A stretch of 64,000 nt of DNA from Plasmopara viticola (GCA_001695595.3 MBPM02000041.1:558001-622000); one strand, 5' to 3'. Shown: positions 12,553-26,621, counted from the stretch's first letter. Made by a program: numbers and translations. Notes: a model not told the origin generated them from the sequence alone.

Positions 12553-12858
12553 TCAGGCTTTCAACGGTGCTAAGTGAAATCTTAAAAGAGTGTATTGATG
12601 TTGTGTTCTGAACACTAGCATTGACGTCCTATAATTGCAATTAAACATCGACTCTTTTTCAACAAAGTCTCTTGCGTACAACTTAGGTAATAAGGGACCT
12701 TCAGGGAGCACTCGCGGCGTGCAAAGCAGATGTGCAAACTGCTTGCTGCCATTATCTGCATTGGTTAGATTGTACACATCTGGAAAATTCATCTCTTCCA
12801 CACCAAATAAGTTGTTTTGGAAGAGTGGCCCACACGACGGCGACTTGCAATATTCTGA
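12553..12858 (-). pseudogene. Possible coding fragment, unidentified
   Basis: An open minus-strand stretch of about 100 codons, not starting with Met at its left stop, reads CKSPSCGPLFQNNLFGVEEM and then LLCTPRVLPEGPLLPKLYAR. Its composition is protein-like and includes Cys and Pro-Leu patterns, but I recognise no domain. The stretch on its upstream side (12859-13340) shows no matching exon. It may be a fragment of the same decayed locus as 11360-12120, which lies downstream on the same strand. Confidence 0.3.
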
Positions 12859-15553
12859 GTTTTAAAGCTCGTCGCCCACTACGTTGATGCTTCTGATGAT
12901 CGAGCCCGCCCGTATAGTGTGCAATAATTTTTATCTCTGACTATAGTATCATCTTTTTAGTGCTAACATCTTTGGAGAAGGCTATATGATTCAGAGCATG
13001 GATTTCTGAAGAAATAGTTGACCCCCTCGCTTTAAGGGTGAGGCTGTTCTCATTGCCGCTGAGTACGACACCATGTCCGAAGCTATTTTAAGCTTGCTTT
13101 CGTCGTTAATTCTTTCACCATTGTCGTTAGCCAAGCGGATACATTGCTTTCAATTTGCCAGGTGCGACGCAGATTCAGCTCTTTTTGCTGATGCAAAGAG
13201 GATTTTAGTATGATGACACTTATTGGTGTCAAGTTCGCCTTCTTGTGGCCTTTTTAGGGGCCCTTCCAACAATAACTCTCCTTCGGGGCCCTTCGGTCAA
13301 TGTTTTGACTAAGTCTGAAGGAGTGATGAATGCTCGTCTCTCTCCTATTGGATATAATTTAAATCTCATTGGGTGAGGTTGTTATTCGGGATTGTTCTTT
13401 TTTGCTTCAATTTAAGATTAATACTTAATGAAGCAGTAAATCTGGCGCACAATACGTTTTTACACCGGGCTGAATATAACACTTCTTATCACGAACATTT
13501 CAAAGGATCATAGTTATTGCGGAAATGCGGCAGCGATAAAGGTGCTCATTAAGTCACGCATATACATATCGTATCGAATAACTTTGTGACATCACAAGCT
13601 ACAACCATTTTGCATCGCTATATGTACTATCTACGCGGATTGTCTAATTTTCCTGTTTAATCTAGTTGTAGCAGTCATTCAAATCGAGTGCACCACTATA
13701 CAGCTTACCCGGACATGCTATTAAAAACAGCACGTTATCATTTATTTCCATTGCTACCACTAATTTTCGCTCGGTTCAGAGTACAAGAAATCGACGAAAA
13801 GCGCGGGCTAACCTTTTTTGGCGTGTCAAACATCATCGAGCTTAATTTCTCACTTGTTGATTGCAATTGTCGAGTGATACAGAACTGTAAGGATCAATCT
13901 TGTGCTTCACTCCCCTATCCAAAGAGAGCTTTGGGGGCGGTCCGCAACCAAGTATTCATTTTAGCATCAGGATTCTTTAATCCCTACAAAATTTTCATGA
14001 TGTTGTACCACGTACACTGCCTATAAAGCTAAATCATTTCATCTCTATTTCAAGTTGTGGATGCATTGTATCCCGAAAGGGAGTAATGGATTTTTAGAAA
14101 TATCACACCCGAGATATGATTGAATATTAGCTCAGCTGAGAAATCAGTCGCTCCGGGTATGAGAAACAGCATTTTTGGCACCTCAGGTAATCTTTTTGAT
14201 CGAAGTGCACCAGCCGTCTGTTCTTTTATCCGTTTCATGTAATTAAGATTGTTCGGCCTCCGCGTGACCGTTTGTGAATCCCAGGGATCGATTTAGTACC
14301 GCATTACCGTTTTTTTGTAAAAGGCTATGCCACCGGCTCATTGTCAAACGCCCTGCCTCGAAGACGAATCATACCTGCTTGCGATGCATTGTTTCCCACT
14401 GTTAGTTGTGTTATGTGTTCGACTGTGTATGTTACTCGCTTGCAAAGAGTTGCTACCCGCACTTGGTACTTTCACGCTGAACTACTTAAGCTGCATTATG
14501 AGCGCCATCGTTAGCGTCTTCAATGCCCTACGACCATCATCCTTGCGAGGGTAGCTCTTACAGTTGTCATCACATCCACCTTCGTTAAGACGTGGCTGAT
14601 ACACACAATGGCATCAAAGCCCTTACGATGTTGACAACTCTAGTAGAAAAATCCAATAGTAGTGAAATTCTGGCGTAGCACGCGAGTATACGAGGCTTTA
14701 GAAAAACATTTCAACCATTGGAGAACTTTGGTGCGCTAAGAGCTTTGTGCGCTGGCAACGAATGCGATTGGTTGAAATAGGCTGACTAATGCTCGAAGGA
14801 AATAAAGAAAACAATTCGATTTGAAACTTTCGTTTCTATTAGATCCGATTTAACGTTCCTACGGTAAAATCGACATGGGCATAAATTTTAAGATCTCGAC
14901 AGCACAGGGTAACTAATCTGTTGTTAATTGAAAGTGTAACTTAAAAAATTGGCTTGTGCTAGCCGTAGCGCAGCTCCCATCGCGTCACTAATGCCACTGC
15001 GGCAGGTAGGATTAGAAATAAAAAATAGCTAATAGACATTATTAATTCTAAGGACAACATTTGCAGTGGGGCCGTTTGTTTCAGTCAGTGCGAGATCCTA
15101 ATTGCATAAAAATACGGGTGTCGGCTAGTTAAATGGCTAGAATTGCGTTGCGTTAAACAATTTAAGCTTACAATGCCGGCTGTACTAAACAACGCCCGGG
15201 AGGATTAAAGGCGTCTATGTCATGCATATGCGAAGGTGACAAGAGGGGTTCTCAAAAAATAGATCTACCTGCAGGGAAAACTTTTCTTAACATTTCCTTG
15301 CTCCGATTATATACCATCATGTCGTCGTGTGATTGGCACATAATACAATTGAGCATTGCTGCAAATATTTCGAATAGGCCAAAACTTGAGCGGGGTAAGC
15401 ATAACAAGATGAACTCGTTGAGTAGATTCTCTTACAATCTTTGATTTTTAATCTTCTTGAATAGGTGGTCACAACTGTTTTTTCAGCTTCACCGCCGGAC
15501 AGTTATGCTCCGTTTCGGATAATGTCTCATTATTCAAAAATTAGTGTGATGTG
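12859..15553. other. No confident gene
   Basis: Short open frames only, for example plus-strand 13688-14026 and 14327-14554; neither has a recognisable domain. The 14327 frame has a hydrophobic run rich in Leu, Cys and Val that may be chance. Confidence 0.35.
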
Positions 15554-15945
15554 AAGTTGCTTTGCTTTTAGAAAAAACTTGACTGCAAGCTTCACATCCG
15601 TCTCACTATTTTGTACCTAGCATGGTCCATAGGAATATGGAAACGCGATCGAACATACACAGACGTATATTTACCTTTATCACATACTGCTTGTAAAAGC
15701 TGGACAGCCAGCTTAGATCGCAAAATCTCGGCCTCACCTTACCACCCGTTGTACATACTACCCGTTTGTGTTTGATCTAATCGATAAGGAGATAGTTGAT
15801 TTTATTCGAAAAGTCGATCTGGTGATGAGAACTAACAAAGCAGGCAGCAAGTACTGCAGGTCGACTAAGATATCAGCGATGATCAATCCAGCACCGAAGA
15901 AAATCGATTTGGCTTCAACAGGCGCCTCTGCATCAAAATCAATCC
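15554..15945 (+). repeat. Second copy of the 5690-6180 repeat
   Basis: Aligned with the minus strand of 5690-6180 through shared blocks such as gtgatgtgaagttgctttgct and cgaaaagtcgatctggtgat. Stops in all frames show it is not coding here. It runs directly into effector pseudogene C, with the junction near 15945, whereas the other copy has no effector sequence attached. Confidence 0.6.
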
Positions 15946-16720
15946 CTGGCAAAGCAAGAGACGCCTGCAGCGAACAAAATCACTGCGTATAGCGCTATTC
16001 TTAGAATGCTAATGTCACCATACTCAGCCAAACTCATCTCGAGCCATGAACATGTGAGGAAGCTGAGGTCAATCTTGTTGCTGGATATGACCCTTCCGTC
16101 CGATATTTTGTCCATGCTGATGCACGGTGAACCTGACGCTGACAAGTCAAAAATTTTATTCGCCACCAAGTTGTCGAAAAGCATTTGAGTGCGCTACCGA
16201 ATAACGTAATTTGAGCACACTTTGATGTCGAAGACTTTGCAAGCACCGCAACTTCCAGCAGCTACTGATTAATCTGCGTGCGGTGGGAGCGCAAGAGGTG
16301 GGAGAAGCTGAACAAACCATGGTGAGAATCACCATTTTTAAGATATTAGTTTCACCGGAGATTGCCACAATTTTTAGCCGTAGGTGTTTGGAAGAGATGG
16401 TATCGACCTGGTTGGAGCATAAAACTGGTGATTAAAGAATAGGAAACGGACTACTTCCAAATACTTTTCACGAATACGCCAAGCTCGAAGCTTAGGGTAG
16501 AATGCACGAAGGCGTTTAACGTGGGTACTTCAGCTCAACAGACTCGTTAACGCTCATTCAAGCCTTCGGCGACGCAATTTTGGGAAGAATTTTAAATGTG
16601 GCTTTTACAGTTGAGGCAACACGTGAAAATGCGAAAGCTCTTCGTACTCAACTCGATTGCTGGAAGCATGAATTACTCTTTACGAATGACGTTTCGTCAG
16701 CACATAGTAGCAAAATGTAA
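15946..16720 (+). pseudogene. LWY effector pseudogene C
   Basis: Alignable with residues from about 500 to the end of the intact gene 3. Readable parts are AILRMLMSPYSAKL, the L motif DMTLPSDILSMLMHGEPDAD, a degraded W region, and the C-terminal segment containing VEATRENAK in another frame. Several frameshifts and stops interrupt it (for example TGA at 16186-16188 and TAA near 16432). The N-terminal two thirds are missing. Its 3' end matches gene 3 and pseudogene A. Confidence 0.75.
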
Positions 16721-18790
16721 TCTCGGGACGGCGTCCAATCGCTACCTTTATTGCGTACACCTGGCTTTCGAACGGCAAATATAGCATTTGTGTACAATGA
16801 TTCAACAAATGTGTGTTACGATGGCAATCTCAGCGCGCAATACCTTGCCCATCCATTGTTAATTGTGTGCAAAATCGTAGCATATAGATAAATCATATGT
16901 ACGACTAAATAAAATTGAATACTTAACTTTAAAGGAAAGGCGCACGCTTGTGACCGAGGCTAGTTTGTGAAATGTCGTTCACTAAAAGTTCGTATATTTT
17001 CGGCCTTTGCGCAAGGTGTTGTGTGGCCCTATCACATCTGGTAGCAAACGCACGCACGCAAATGCTATGACTAACTGCACATTCGCAAAGATTTGAGATG
17101 GAAAGGCCACATCAGTTGGACGAGCAAGGCGCACTGCTCGAAAAGCTTGGCGTCCACCACGGGCCTAAGGGGCGGTTGCATATGTGTCCCTCCCTACCCT
17201 CAAGCATCTAAAGTGTTCCGCGCCATCTGAACTTTACTAAATATGTCTATGTTCTGGGAGTTAGACAGCACAAGCTCCGGGGTAGCGCCTGCTGTGGGGT
17301 CCAAGCCAGTGCAGCCTAAGGTTTTGGCTTATGAAGAAAAAGAAAGCCGCAACCTTCGCTTCTCATTATAGACGGTAGGATTGGTCACTAAGGTGACCTT
17401 CATTACGGACGATCAGGTGTGCGTGACGATGCACCCACTTACTTTAGAGGCTGCGCTAAAAGTTGGGCATTAACCTAAAAGACTCTTTAACTGTACCCAT
17501 CAAACCTATCGTTATTTCAACAATTTCATGTTTCGCGGATTTTGCTATCATTCTATTTAATCGTCCTTCAAGTTGCTGACCCACAGCCTTTTCTTAATCG
17601 ACCGTCAGCATTCACAAATGAAATTGTTGCGGTTCGTCGCTCGAGTAGATTGCTCACAATGCGCTTTATACCTCAGTAGCACTGATAGAATGCAGCCTCT
17701 GCCATTGTCACTACAAGTTTTATAACATACACATTTGCGGCAGTGAAAAATCACATTAGGCATCAAGGAAGATATTTGTCTTTGCAAACACAAAAAAGGA
17801 GGTAAAAATATCATTTGTCAAAAGCAAGTTATCCACTTGTGTTCGACTTGAACATACATCGACATTCGTTCTTCTGTGCACGCCGCTTTCCACGTCGTTT
17901 CCGCTACATATCATGGACAAGACGGAGGGTCTGATGGAAAGTCGTTTGCGGTCGCTAACACTCCGAATCATTCGACATAGAGATAGACTCACGTGGGCAT
18001 ACGTCGCCATCAAGTAGTAAAATGTGAAATTTACTGCTAGCAACACACGCATTCTTTAGAGCTTTTGGGGACCCTATAGAACTTTATCGTTTCTTGCAGC
18101 TTGCACTATTTCTTCGAGTTCAAATGAACAACATCAAAACTTGCAGTTCTTTTTGGAAGCATAAAAAGCAACTGTCGTAAGAGATTAAACAATCGATAAA
18201 ATTAAACTTTAAGATACAGAAAATGCTATTTACACACTTTGGTTGATGATGTTTTTGGGTTTGGCTTGAAACGAAATAGTATTGCAGCATCAGGCTCTGC
18301 AGTGGCCTTAAACGCCTGCCGAAGGACATAAAAGAAACCCATCCAGCGAACATGTAAGGCAGTTTCCTACAGGACGTTCAGTCTAGTACGTTCGAATTTC
18401 GATGACCTTGCCATCTATAAGCTACGGAATGCACAATAACAACTCGTTACGACTAAAGCAAAATCCTCGAGTGTAAGAAATTGCTGCGATGCCGCCATAC
18501 GTAAAAATTGTCGAGAAAATTATCACAAGGATAAGATAGTTATTGAGAGGATAAGATAGTAATTGAGAGTAACATACGCCACAAAAACGGCATGTTAGAT
18601 CCATATTACTCGTTGCTAGATTCTTTTCGATTCACAAAAAGTTATAATATAGCTTGGCTAAATAAATTTGTGATACAATTGCATATTCCTTGCTAGGTTC
18701 ATCAAGCTCTTTCTTCCCCGCCATTGCTGACGGAACGTAATGCTGCTTCTTTTTCTCATGTGCCCAATAAAGTTTAAATTCTTCTGCATT
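16721..18790 (+). repeat. 3' flank of effector copy C, with an insertion
   Basis: Aligns with 7523-8930 and 61799-63400 (for example ttcgaacggcaaatatagc at 16768, cacagccttttcttaatcgaccg at 17582, gcggcagtgaaaaatcacat at 17739). Compared with copy B, about 0.7 kb is inserted between roughly 16852 and 17565. That insert holds a short frame near 17242 (MSMFWELDSTSSGVAP... then VTFITDDQVCVTM after one stop) which may be a retrotransposon gag scrap. Confidence 0.6.
18528..18567. repeat. Tandem duplication, 20-bp unit x2
   Basis: The unit aggataagatagt(t/a)attgag occurs twice in direct succession with one difference. Confidence 0.8.
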
Positions 18791-21700
18791 CACCAGCGTG
18801 TAATTTGTAGTAATGGATTATTTCTTGCGATTGGGCGTAATATGATAGATATCACACCCCAAAGATTCATACCGGATCTATATTCGCTTGTAGGTAATCT
18901 TGGTAAAAGATAAAAGCACACCAACAATTTATTATACCAATCAGTCATACGTGCGACTGTTTCATAATTGTACAAAACCACATAACGAGCCATATATAGT
19001 ACCGGTAGCTATTAGTGGATTTCTTATTCGATCGGATGGAGTTAGTCGATTTGATCAATTGAGCTTGAGATAGTGCTAACAGCCATCTAGGCTTTGGTTT
19101 ATACTGAAGTTTAAAAATTTTGGATAATTGTTTTGACTTGTGGTATTGTGTATCAAGCTCAAAGTGTGCAAGTTTGCATCTTTCCAGCGATTCCTTCCCG
19201 CTTGGTACACTTTGCGATATCAAACCCATTAAGCAATACAAAAATCAGCTAATCTTAGTAAAGTGCCTACGCTGTCACAGACGCTTATAAGTCTGCTTGG
19301 CACTTAGTGTCGATAAACTTAATATTAGATTTCCCGTCAGCTTTGTGAATTGTGCTTCAAAAGAAATAATAATCACTATTTTAGAAATCGAACACTTCTG
19401 TGCATGCCAAAGAAAACAGATCGTACTGTGCTAAGACCGTGAGTCGCTATAGCTCCTTACCCCCCCCCTTTCCGCTAACCAGCCTCCCCATAAGTCTAAA
19501 ACCAAGTGCAGGGGTTTTCGCACGTATTATAAACCTGCTTTTTTGAACAGTCGCGATCGATATCAAAATATCCTTTTCCTTTCATACGTAAACACTTTAA
19601 GGTTTGGTTATCGACAGTACCGAGAGCATCAAAGTTATCTCTGCATTGGCTATGCGAGCCGTATCGTGGCATAAGCTAATAAATGTTATTGTCGCTTTTC
19701 AAAACGATCATATCGCCACCGCTCTAGTCTTCGTCTTCGGTTGGTATTGTCGATGATTAAAGACACTCTGCTTGGTTTCCTGCTACTAAACTTATCGCTT
19801 GCTCTTGCTAAATTGTGCAAATCTGCTACTTAGAACAATGATCCATCTGTCGCGATTGTTATAAATTCCATACGTGCAAAATTCTAGCATTGCGAATACT
19901 TTTTATATTACAGACTATTTACATCCAATGGTTTTGCATCAGCCAAATATAGATCATTATTATAGCTTAATGGTGCTGCATCAAGGAGGGAGATGGTGGG
20001 CTGGTTAGCGGTTTCCAAAAATATTGTTTGTAGGTTGATTCGACATATCATTTCATCACAAGTTTGATAGCCACAGCTGATACCGCGGTGAAGTCATTTG
20101 ACCACAACGATTGTCTCGTACTAAGATCCCGGATTCGTCTCGGAACCTGAACGCATTCGAGTTTGTGATTTAGATAGCAGCAAATCTTGAAAAGTCGACG
20201 TTATCAAAGAGACCAAGTCCTTAGAGTTCATAAATATCTTATGTATTTCTCTCGCTCAACTTTCTTCTTATATTTACTAAACTCATTCGCTGTAAATAGT
20301 ACAAAGCACGCGTCGGTAACGATCGTCAGCATTCATGCGCTTCGAATAAAATCGCTGTTGGTCGATTTACGAATGCATAAGGAACACTGATAAATGTCAG
20401 CACTGACGCTCTCGGAGGCACCGATAGCTTCCCAATTTATGATTTATTATGCATGGAGTTGTTATCAGAGTCAAGAAGTACATTTCTAAGCTTCGTCACC
20501 GCAAAGCACAGCATCTCTTATTACAGATAGAACCGATCGTGTTTTATATTAGTCAACATGAGATTGCCGTCGCGTCAGCATTTAGGCTCGAAGAATTTAG
20601 GTATGCGGATTTAATGTGCTTAATTTCCGAGATCAATTTCCGTAGTTTTCAACGCGCACCATCCATTGCTTGAAGAGTGGGTAGCACATTTTACCATTTT
20701 TTAACGTCTACGCAATCTCAGAGCAAACGCTACTTCCTCGAAAAAAATTTTTTTAACATGGGGAGAGACTCCGCTTTATGGGCTAAGAAGCTAATCTAAT
20801 TTTATAGCTACGCTACACATGGCGAAAGACTTACGGCGGCGTATCCAACGGTAGTAGCATTGACAATGCGATCAAGTGAACCAGGTCGTATGGTATCCAT
20901 TTAAAGACTATGCACGTCAATCTAATACCATCAAGGCGGATGATCGGGTGTAGGCACATCTCGACCGCACACAGGACATCAGAAGAAAAACTCAGACTTT
21001 TTATATGAAAAATAGAGTGAAGATCATGCGGCACGATTTGAGTCAAATAATATCTGATTTCGACTGTACATGTGTCCAATATCTAGTTGGTACAATTGTA
21101 CTCATTTTTACAAGTGTTAGGCTTGCGACAGAAGAGATTGAGTGGACTTTATACCCCAAAAGTGGATGTTCCTGAGAGCCGATGGGCATGAATAAATTTC
21201 TGTTAATGTGCGAACGAAGTTTATAGGGCAAGACGACGGCCCTCTTTGTAAGCTTCATTAATATCACATCCGCGCCTAAAAAGCGCACCTGACTTCGATC
21301 AGCGTAAAAGCAAATTGTAAAGCCAAGGAGTGATCAAATTTTAGCCTTTCGAAGCAAATAAAATCGAGTAAATTCTTCTCAGTGCAAAAGCTGGAGGTCA
21401 ATAGCAAAAAAAGGTTTTTTGAATGAGAAAGTGCCGCTCCGCTAAATAAAACTAATATATTTTTAGAAAACGTATCTTTCGCGACGTCGACTATATTATT
21501 GGTCAGGTAATCGAAACGACAGGTAAAACCCAGGATTTTATTTAGATGTGGCAATAATTAGCTGACTTGTCGGATGCGTGGTATATGCTGACTAACGTTT
21601 ACTTATGACCGGCATGAGACCAATGGGACGGTTGTCTTCGTGCAATAACGACATAATGGCGCTCAACCTCAACATAAAAACCAGTTATATAGAGCCTTTC

Positions 21701-24700
21701 CTGTATTTTAATTGATAGGATAAAAATTAATTAGGCTTCATCCTTTCATGAAGGATTAAAATTATTAGGCTTGATCGTTTCATTAATAGAAGAGAGAAAA
21801 GGGAAAGCCGGTGTTGTTGAATAAGGGATGTAGCGCTTGCCTTGAAGAGTGACCCTCAATAGTGTATGGTAGCCATGCTCCTTTTGAAAGATGAGCAAGT
21901 TGAACTTCACTAGATTCTAGACTTCACTGTATTCAGGCTTTCTTGTTTGCAAGCAAAAATCACGGGCTTAATAGGTAGCTTGTGACCATAGAAACTGACT
22001 ACTTTCATGGCTATTGCGCCTTATTCTGAAACAAGTCAAATTGACGGTCTTTTAGACTATAAAAAGCAGGCTTGCCTCGAATGTAACGTTTTTGTGTCGC
22101 CTTCGCCATGGTTGAAAATTTTAAGAACTATTGATGTACACGCAAATGGTCACGAATACTTAGGTAAACTCCGGGATGTAAATATTTTTTTGCGAAACCG
22201 GTCAACAACAAAAAATCTGCTAGTGATCTATTAGAGGTAGTCGATTGAGCTTGCCTTTGGTCTGGAAATGTCAATATTACTTCTCAGTACCGTTACAACA
22301 ACTAAGTGGTTATTGAGCCTATTTTTACTGAGTGCTTTTTTTAGATACAGGACTAATTGATCTTGACATACTCCTAACGTCCTTGAGCTCAACTTCTTTT
22401 TTGCTTATTTAGTTCGTTGGGGACAGCTCACCTAAGGAAAGCCTAGACTTCCGCATAATGTTTAGCTAGGCCTTCAAGATAACAATTCTGAGGTCAGGTA
22501 TGAAGTCACTCGCACCAAATTCAATTGTGCGGACAAAGGACTGCTTAGCACTTACAAAGTACTCGCTGCTTTTAATGCCGGATCGTAGCCGCCTACGAGC
22601 ATTTTTGCCGTGGTCGATCAAACCTTGATCACGACTTTGTGAGGCGAGATACCACTTTGAAGAGAAATAACGGCATTTATCGAAGCTGTTTAGCTTCTCT
22701 ACTTGCAGAGAAGTGACCTGTCGCATCAAATGAGTCCTAAACAAAGCGACTATCATTCTTGACGCAGACTAACTTTTTCCGTGAGTAAAAGCAACACCTA
22801 AGACAACGATTGATATTGCACTCAGGGTCGGCAGGGATGATAAAGTACGGCTACCTAACGACGGATTTAGAGCTTTGTGGTTCTGAGAGTCATCTCTCGT
22901 AGGTTTCTTTTCGGGAAGTTGCGTCTCTTCAAGGTAATTTTAGAACCGGCTGGCTTATTTTTCAGGCTCTCAGTCTCTTAGCTTTATAATTGTTATGGCG
23001 GTGGATTTGGGCATTACATTGTTATCCATAGTCGCTCCATAGAGGTTGAGTGCTCAATAAACGCTTTGCAAGGCTTCTGGATCACTCCGACCTCATTTAA
23101 GATTTATATCTTCTTACGGAATAGTCACTTAGAAATTTTTTTGGAAAACATTACGCACCGACATTGTTTCTGTAATTTTGATAAAATTAAGAGACTCATT
23201 CTATTTCAAGGCCACAAAAGATCTGATGAAATGAGCTCTCACTTTGTTTGAGATGCCAACATCATTCTCTTGAGCGGTAGAGCTTAAGTATTGATTTCTC
23301 TCACTAACATTACTGTAGATTTTTTCCGTATTGTTTATTAAAAAAATATTTCTAGTTTATGCCGGGTGGATAAAATTTCAACCCTTTTCTGTCAGCTCAC
23401 AATTCGCACTATTTTAATCTTTTGCCATAGTGTTCAAGCCTTCCTGACTAATTTTAAGAATTACTTGTGGCACCATGAACTAGCGGTTCCTTAGCCCAGA
23501 GAAAAAGAATAGTGCAAACTTGTCGACACGTGAAACGCAATGTTTAGTGTAAATTTATGCCTTTGGCTTGTTCGCCACAAATGTGGCACATCAGCGCACG
23601 TACTACGTAGTGTGCCTTTGACCGCATGGTCGACTTTTATTTGTCAGACCATTCTTTTCAAAATTATTGCTCAATGAAATTTAAAGTGCTGAATTTGCGC
23701 TTGCCAAAACGCAGGACGTTTCTGAATCAGCATAGCACCCGGGAGACCCCAGCTTTAAAAGACAGTTTTGAATTGCAGCGTTGCTGTTTGTTACCACTTT
23801 TAATGGATAGAACGCACTGTCTTACACAAATAACACACGAATACAACTTTCGAAAAGTCAATGAAAAATTCAAGACTTTTGCACTTGTGACCATCCGCCT
23901 ATTTGACTCTGTCACGGTAGGTCTACGCGCCAGATCAGCGTACTGTCGCGACTGCAAGCTAGCAATTGTTGACCGGTGTTGCTGTTACGGCAGTTCCCGC
24001 TTTCGCCTTAGCGCGCAAAAAACGCTTTCAAGAAGTATTAACATCCAGATGCGACTCGGAGTACTAAGGTTTAGAATATTTCTAAAGCGCGCAACTTAAA
24101 ATGTAACATCTTAGAATGAAGGATGGTGAAAGCTAACCATGCATTTCTTAAAAGTATTGAGTCAAATGAAATGATTTCTTATCGTGTTTGTAAACATCAA
24201 GTTCACTCTATTGAGGGGTACATTCAACAATCGACAGCACTTTCTTACTCTTCATAATTTTTTCCATTTGTTCGTTGAGCGGACGCAATCGCAAAGTCCG
24301 ATAATTTTTTTTAGGGATTGATCTAAAATTTGGGACCTGAAGGCAAAAGAGTTTCCGATCTTCTCCTCAATTCTTTAAAAGCACTCGAGGTTCTTAATGT
24401 TAGCAGATCTCATAGGTATCTTGTCTAGTTGGAAGAAAAAGTTTAAGGCCCATAAATGTGTGAAGCGCATTGTCAAGTGCAAATCCAACCATTGATGGCT
24501 TGTCAGTTCATGCACCTCAGTGCACACTTTACAGTAAGAATCCTATCGAGCCTTTTCGTCCAAAAAAGGCATTCTTAGGATGGTGTGCTGTTGTCATTGG
24601 CTTGAAACGTTTAAAATCTGGAGCTGCACTTGTCAAGCGCAGCAGTAAATCAAATCCGGTACTAAAAGTCATGGCTTTTAGTACTACACCTTACTGATCT

Positions 24701-26590
24701 TTCTTTGCAATACTGGCCAAGAAAGTGCCCAAAGCGTCTATGTATTCGGTCGATGTACAAACACCACAAGTTATCACTTGACCAACAACACAGTAATGAT
24801 TTATGTACTTCCAATGGCTCACAGTTACTGGCAGGCTCTTGAAAAAGGTCAGCATCCATGACGTTTATATCATAAATCTCACGGATCCCAACATACTTGG
24901 CCACTCACTTGTACATGAATAGCTACCATTACATGGTAAAGTAGAAATCACTTTTGGTCAATTTATCGAACACTAAAAATCAAGCACTTTCAGTAGTGTA
25001 TCGTACTTTAGTTTTTGTCGCTCGAACTACTGAATTGAGCAGGATAAGTCAGATCCACTTTGTGGTGGCGTAAACCGTCTATCGATACAACTGCGATCGA
25101 TTAAGTGGGTACCTGAGCCATTGCCCGCTATGAAGTAGGGCATTGAGGGCACTAAATTGGCATTAGTTTAAAAATATGCGTGACAACTTTGTTTGTTACC
25201 AGGGCTTTTTGACCTGCTAAATCGAATTTACTTGTTATCAGTCTCGCGCGAAGGCGCGTCGATGATTACATTGGATCGATACAGATTGGTGATTATTGCA
25301 AGAAAGACATTGTGTTATATCCTCAAGACATCAGCGTTTCTGCTGCCGTTCTGTTAATGCATAGTTTTGAGTGATTATGCCGGGCCTAAAATTCATAATA
25401 TTAACCGGGAGCTTCTATAGTGATTTTTTTATGACAAGCCATCCCTCGATATAAAGTGCCTGACAGCTCTAAGCTGTTTAGGCTGACGTGAAATAGCTCG
25501 CCTGCTTCAATCTCCATCGAGCTATAGAAATGCAAATTCGTTGGCATAGTCGGCAGCATCGCAAACAACGCGATCCATTCTTTGCTCGTCAGGCAAAACA
25601 GATCAGGCACCAGCTAAAGCGTTTTTGCTTCTGAAGTTTGTTGTTGCTGATTGATCTTTAAACTTGCCTCTGTAGCCTCAATTGGCTTTCTGAGCTGACA
25701 TTTTTTGCTCTGTTATGGTGTTGCACGACTTTATTGTGGAAGCATATCCGAGCGAATGCCCGTAGTAGTAGAAATAATTTTGTCATCAGAAAGACCAGCC
25801 GAACATTTGAAGTCCTTGTGGCATTGCTAATCGCTTCGGATATTTACGCTTAGCGCAATAACAGCCGCAAGGCGCAAATCCACTAATTGTGAGCAAATAA
25901 GAAATTTGCTGTAACACGTGCACCTGGACATTAATTAGTACGTATTTCATCTAAATACACGTTAATGCAAATACTACTGTATGATATTGCTCGGTATGTT
26001 TCTTTCATTATCTTGTCTATCGCATGTGTGGTACCCACTTGATAACCACAGTTGTTAATGACATGTCATAAGCCTGTAAATCGTAACTACTCACGAAATA
26101 GCTATGCGCTACCTTTGGTATCTCGGGTGGCCGGTGCAGTAAACAAAATCTGTAAATATCTCAGGCCTTTTTTATCTCAAGTTTGCATTAATCACACACG
26201 TATAATGACAAAATCGTTCCTCTTAAAAATGACGTGGATGGGAAGGTTCAAAGTACGAGACCCTCAGTTAGTGTGTACATGTGCACTATGATTCGGATCC
26301 TGCCTTAATTACTTAAGCGATGCAAATTGGTGAAGCACAACTACATCTACTAGGGCAACGAAGAATATTTAAAGCCGCTATTTCGAGGGCAGACGAAATG
26401 AAGCTTTTTCGTACCCTAGAGCAGCAAAGCATCGTTAAAAGTAGTCACGCTCTTGTGTACAGAGAGCCACCAACTCCACTATTTAGCATAGGACTCAAAG
26501 CCCGAATAAAGGTAGTCCGTTGTGGCGGATGCAAACATTAAAATTCTGGACTCCAAAACCCAACGCTTTCTTTAAAAGAAAGCAAATGCA
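18791..26590. other. Gene-poor AT-rich stretch
   Basis: About 7.8 kb without a confident gene. The longest frame (plus, 23626-24099, 157 codons) is basic, Cys- and Arg-rich and has no recognisable domain or signal peptide; it is opposed by another frame in the same place, so chance is likely. A short imperfect direct repeat around 21724-21790 (attaggctt...tttcat) is present. Frames at 26052-26541 are also unidentified. Confidence 0.35.
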
Positions 26591-26621
26591 GTGAGCTGTA
26601 TATTAAACGCATAAAAAATGA

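Noticed and set aside
23626..24099. 157-codon plus-strand frame as a gene
   Set aside because: Unusual Cys/Arg-rich composition, an open frame opposite it, no domain or signal peptide; more likely chance.
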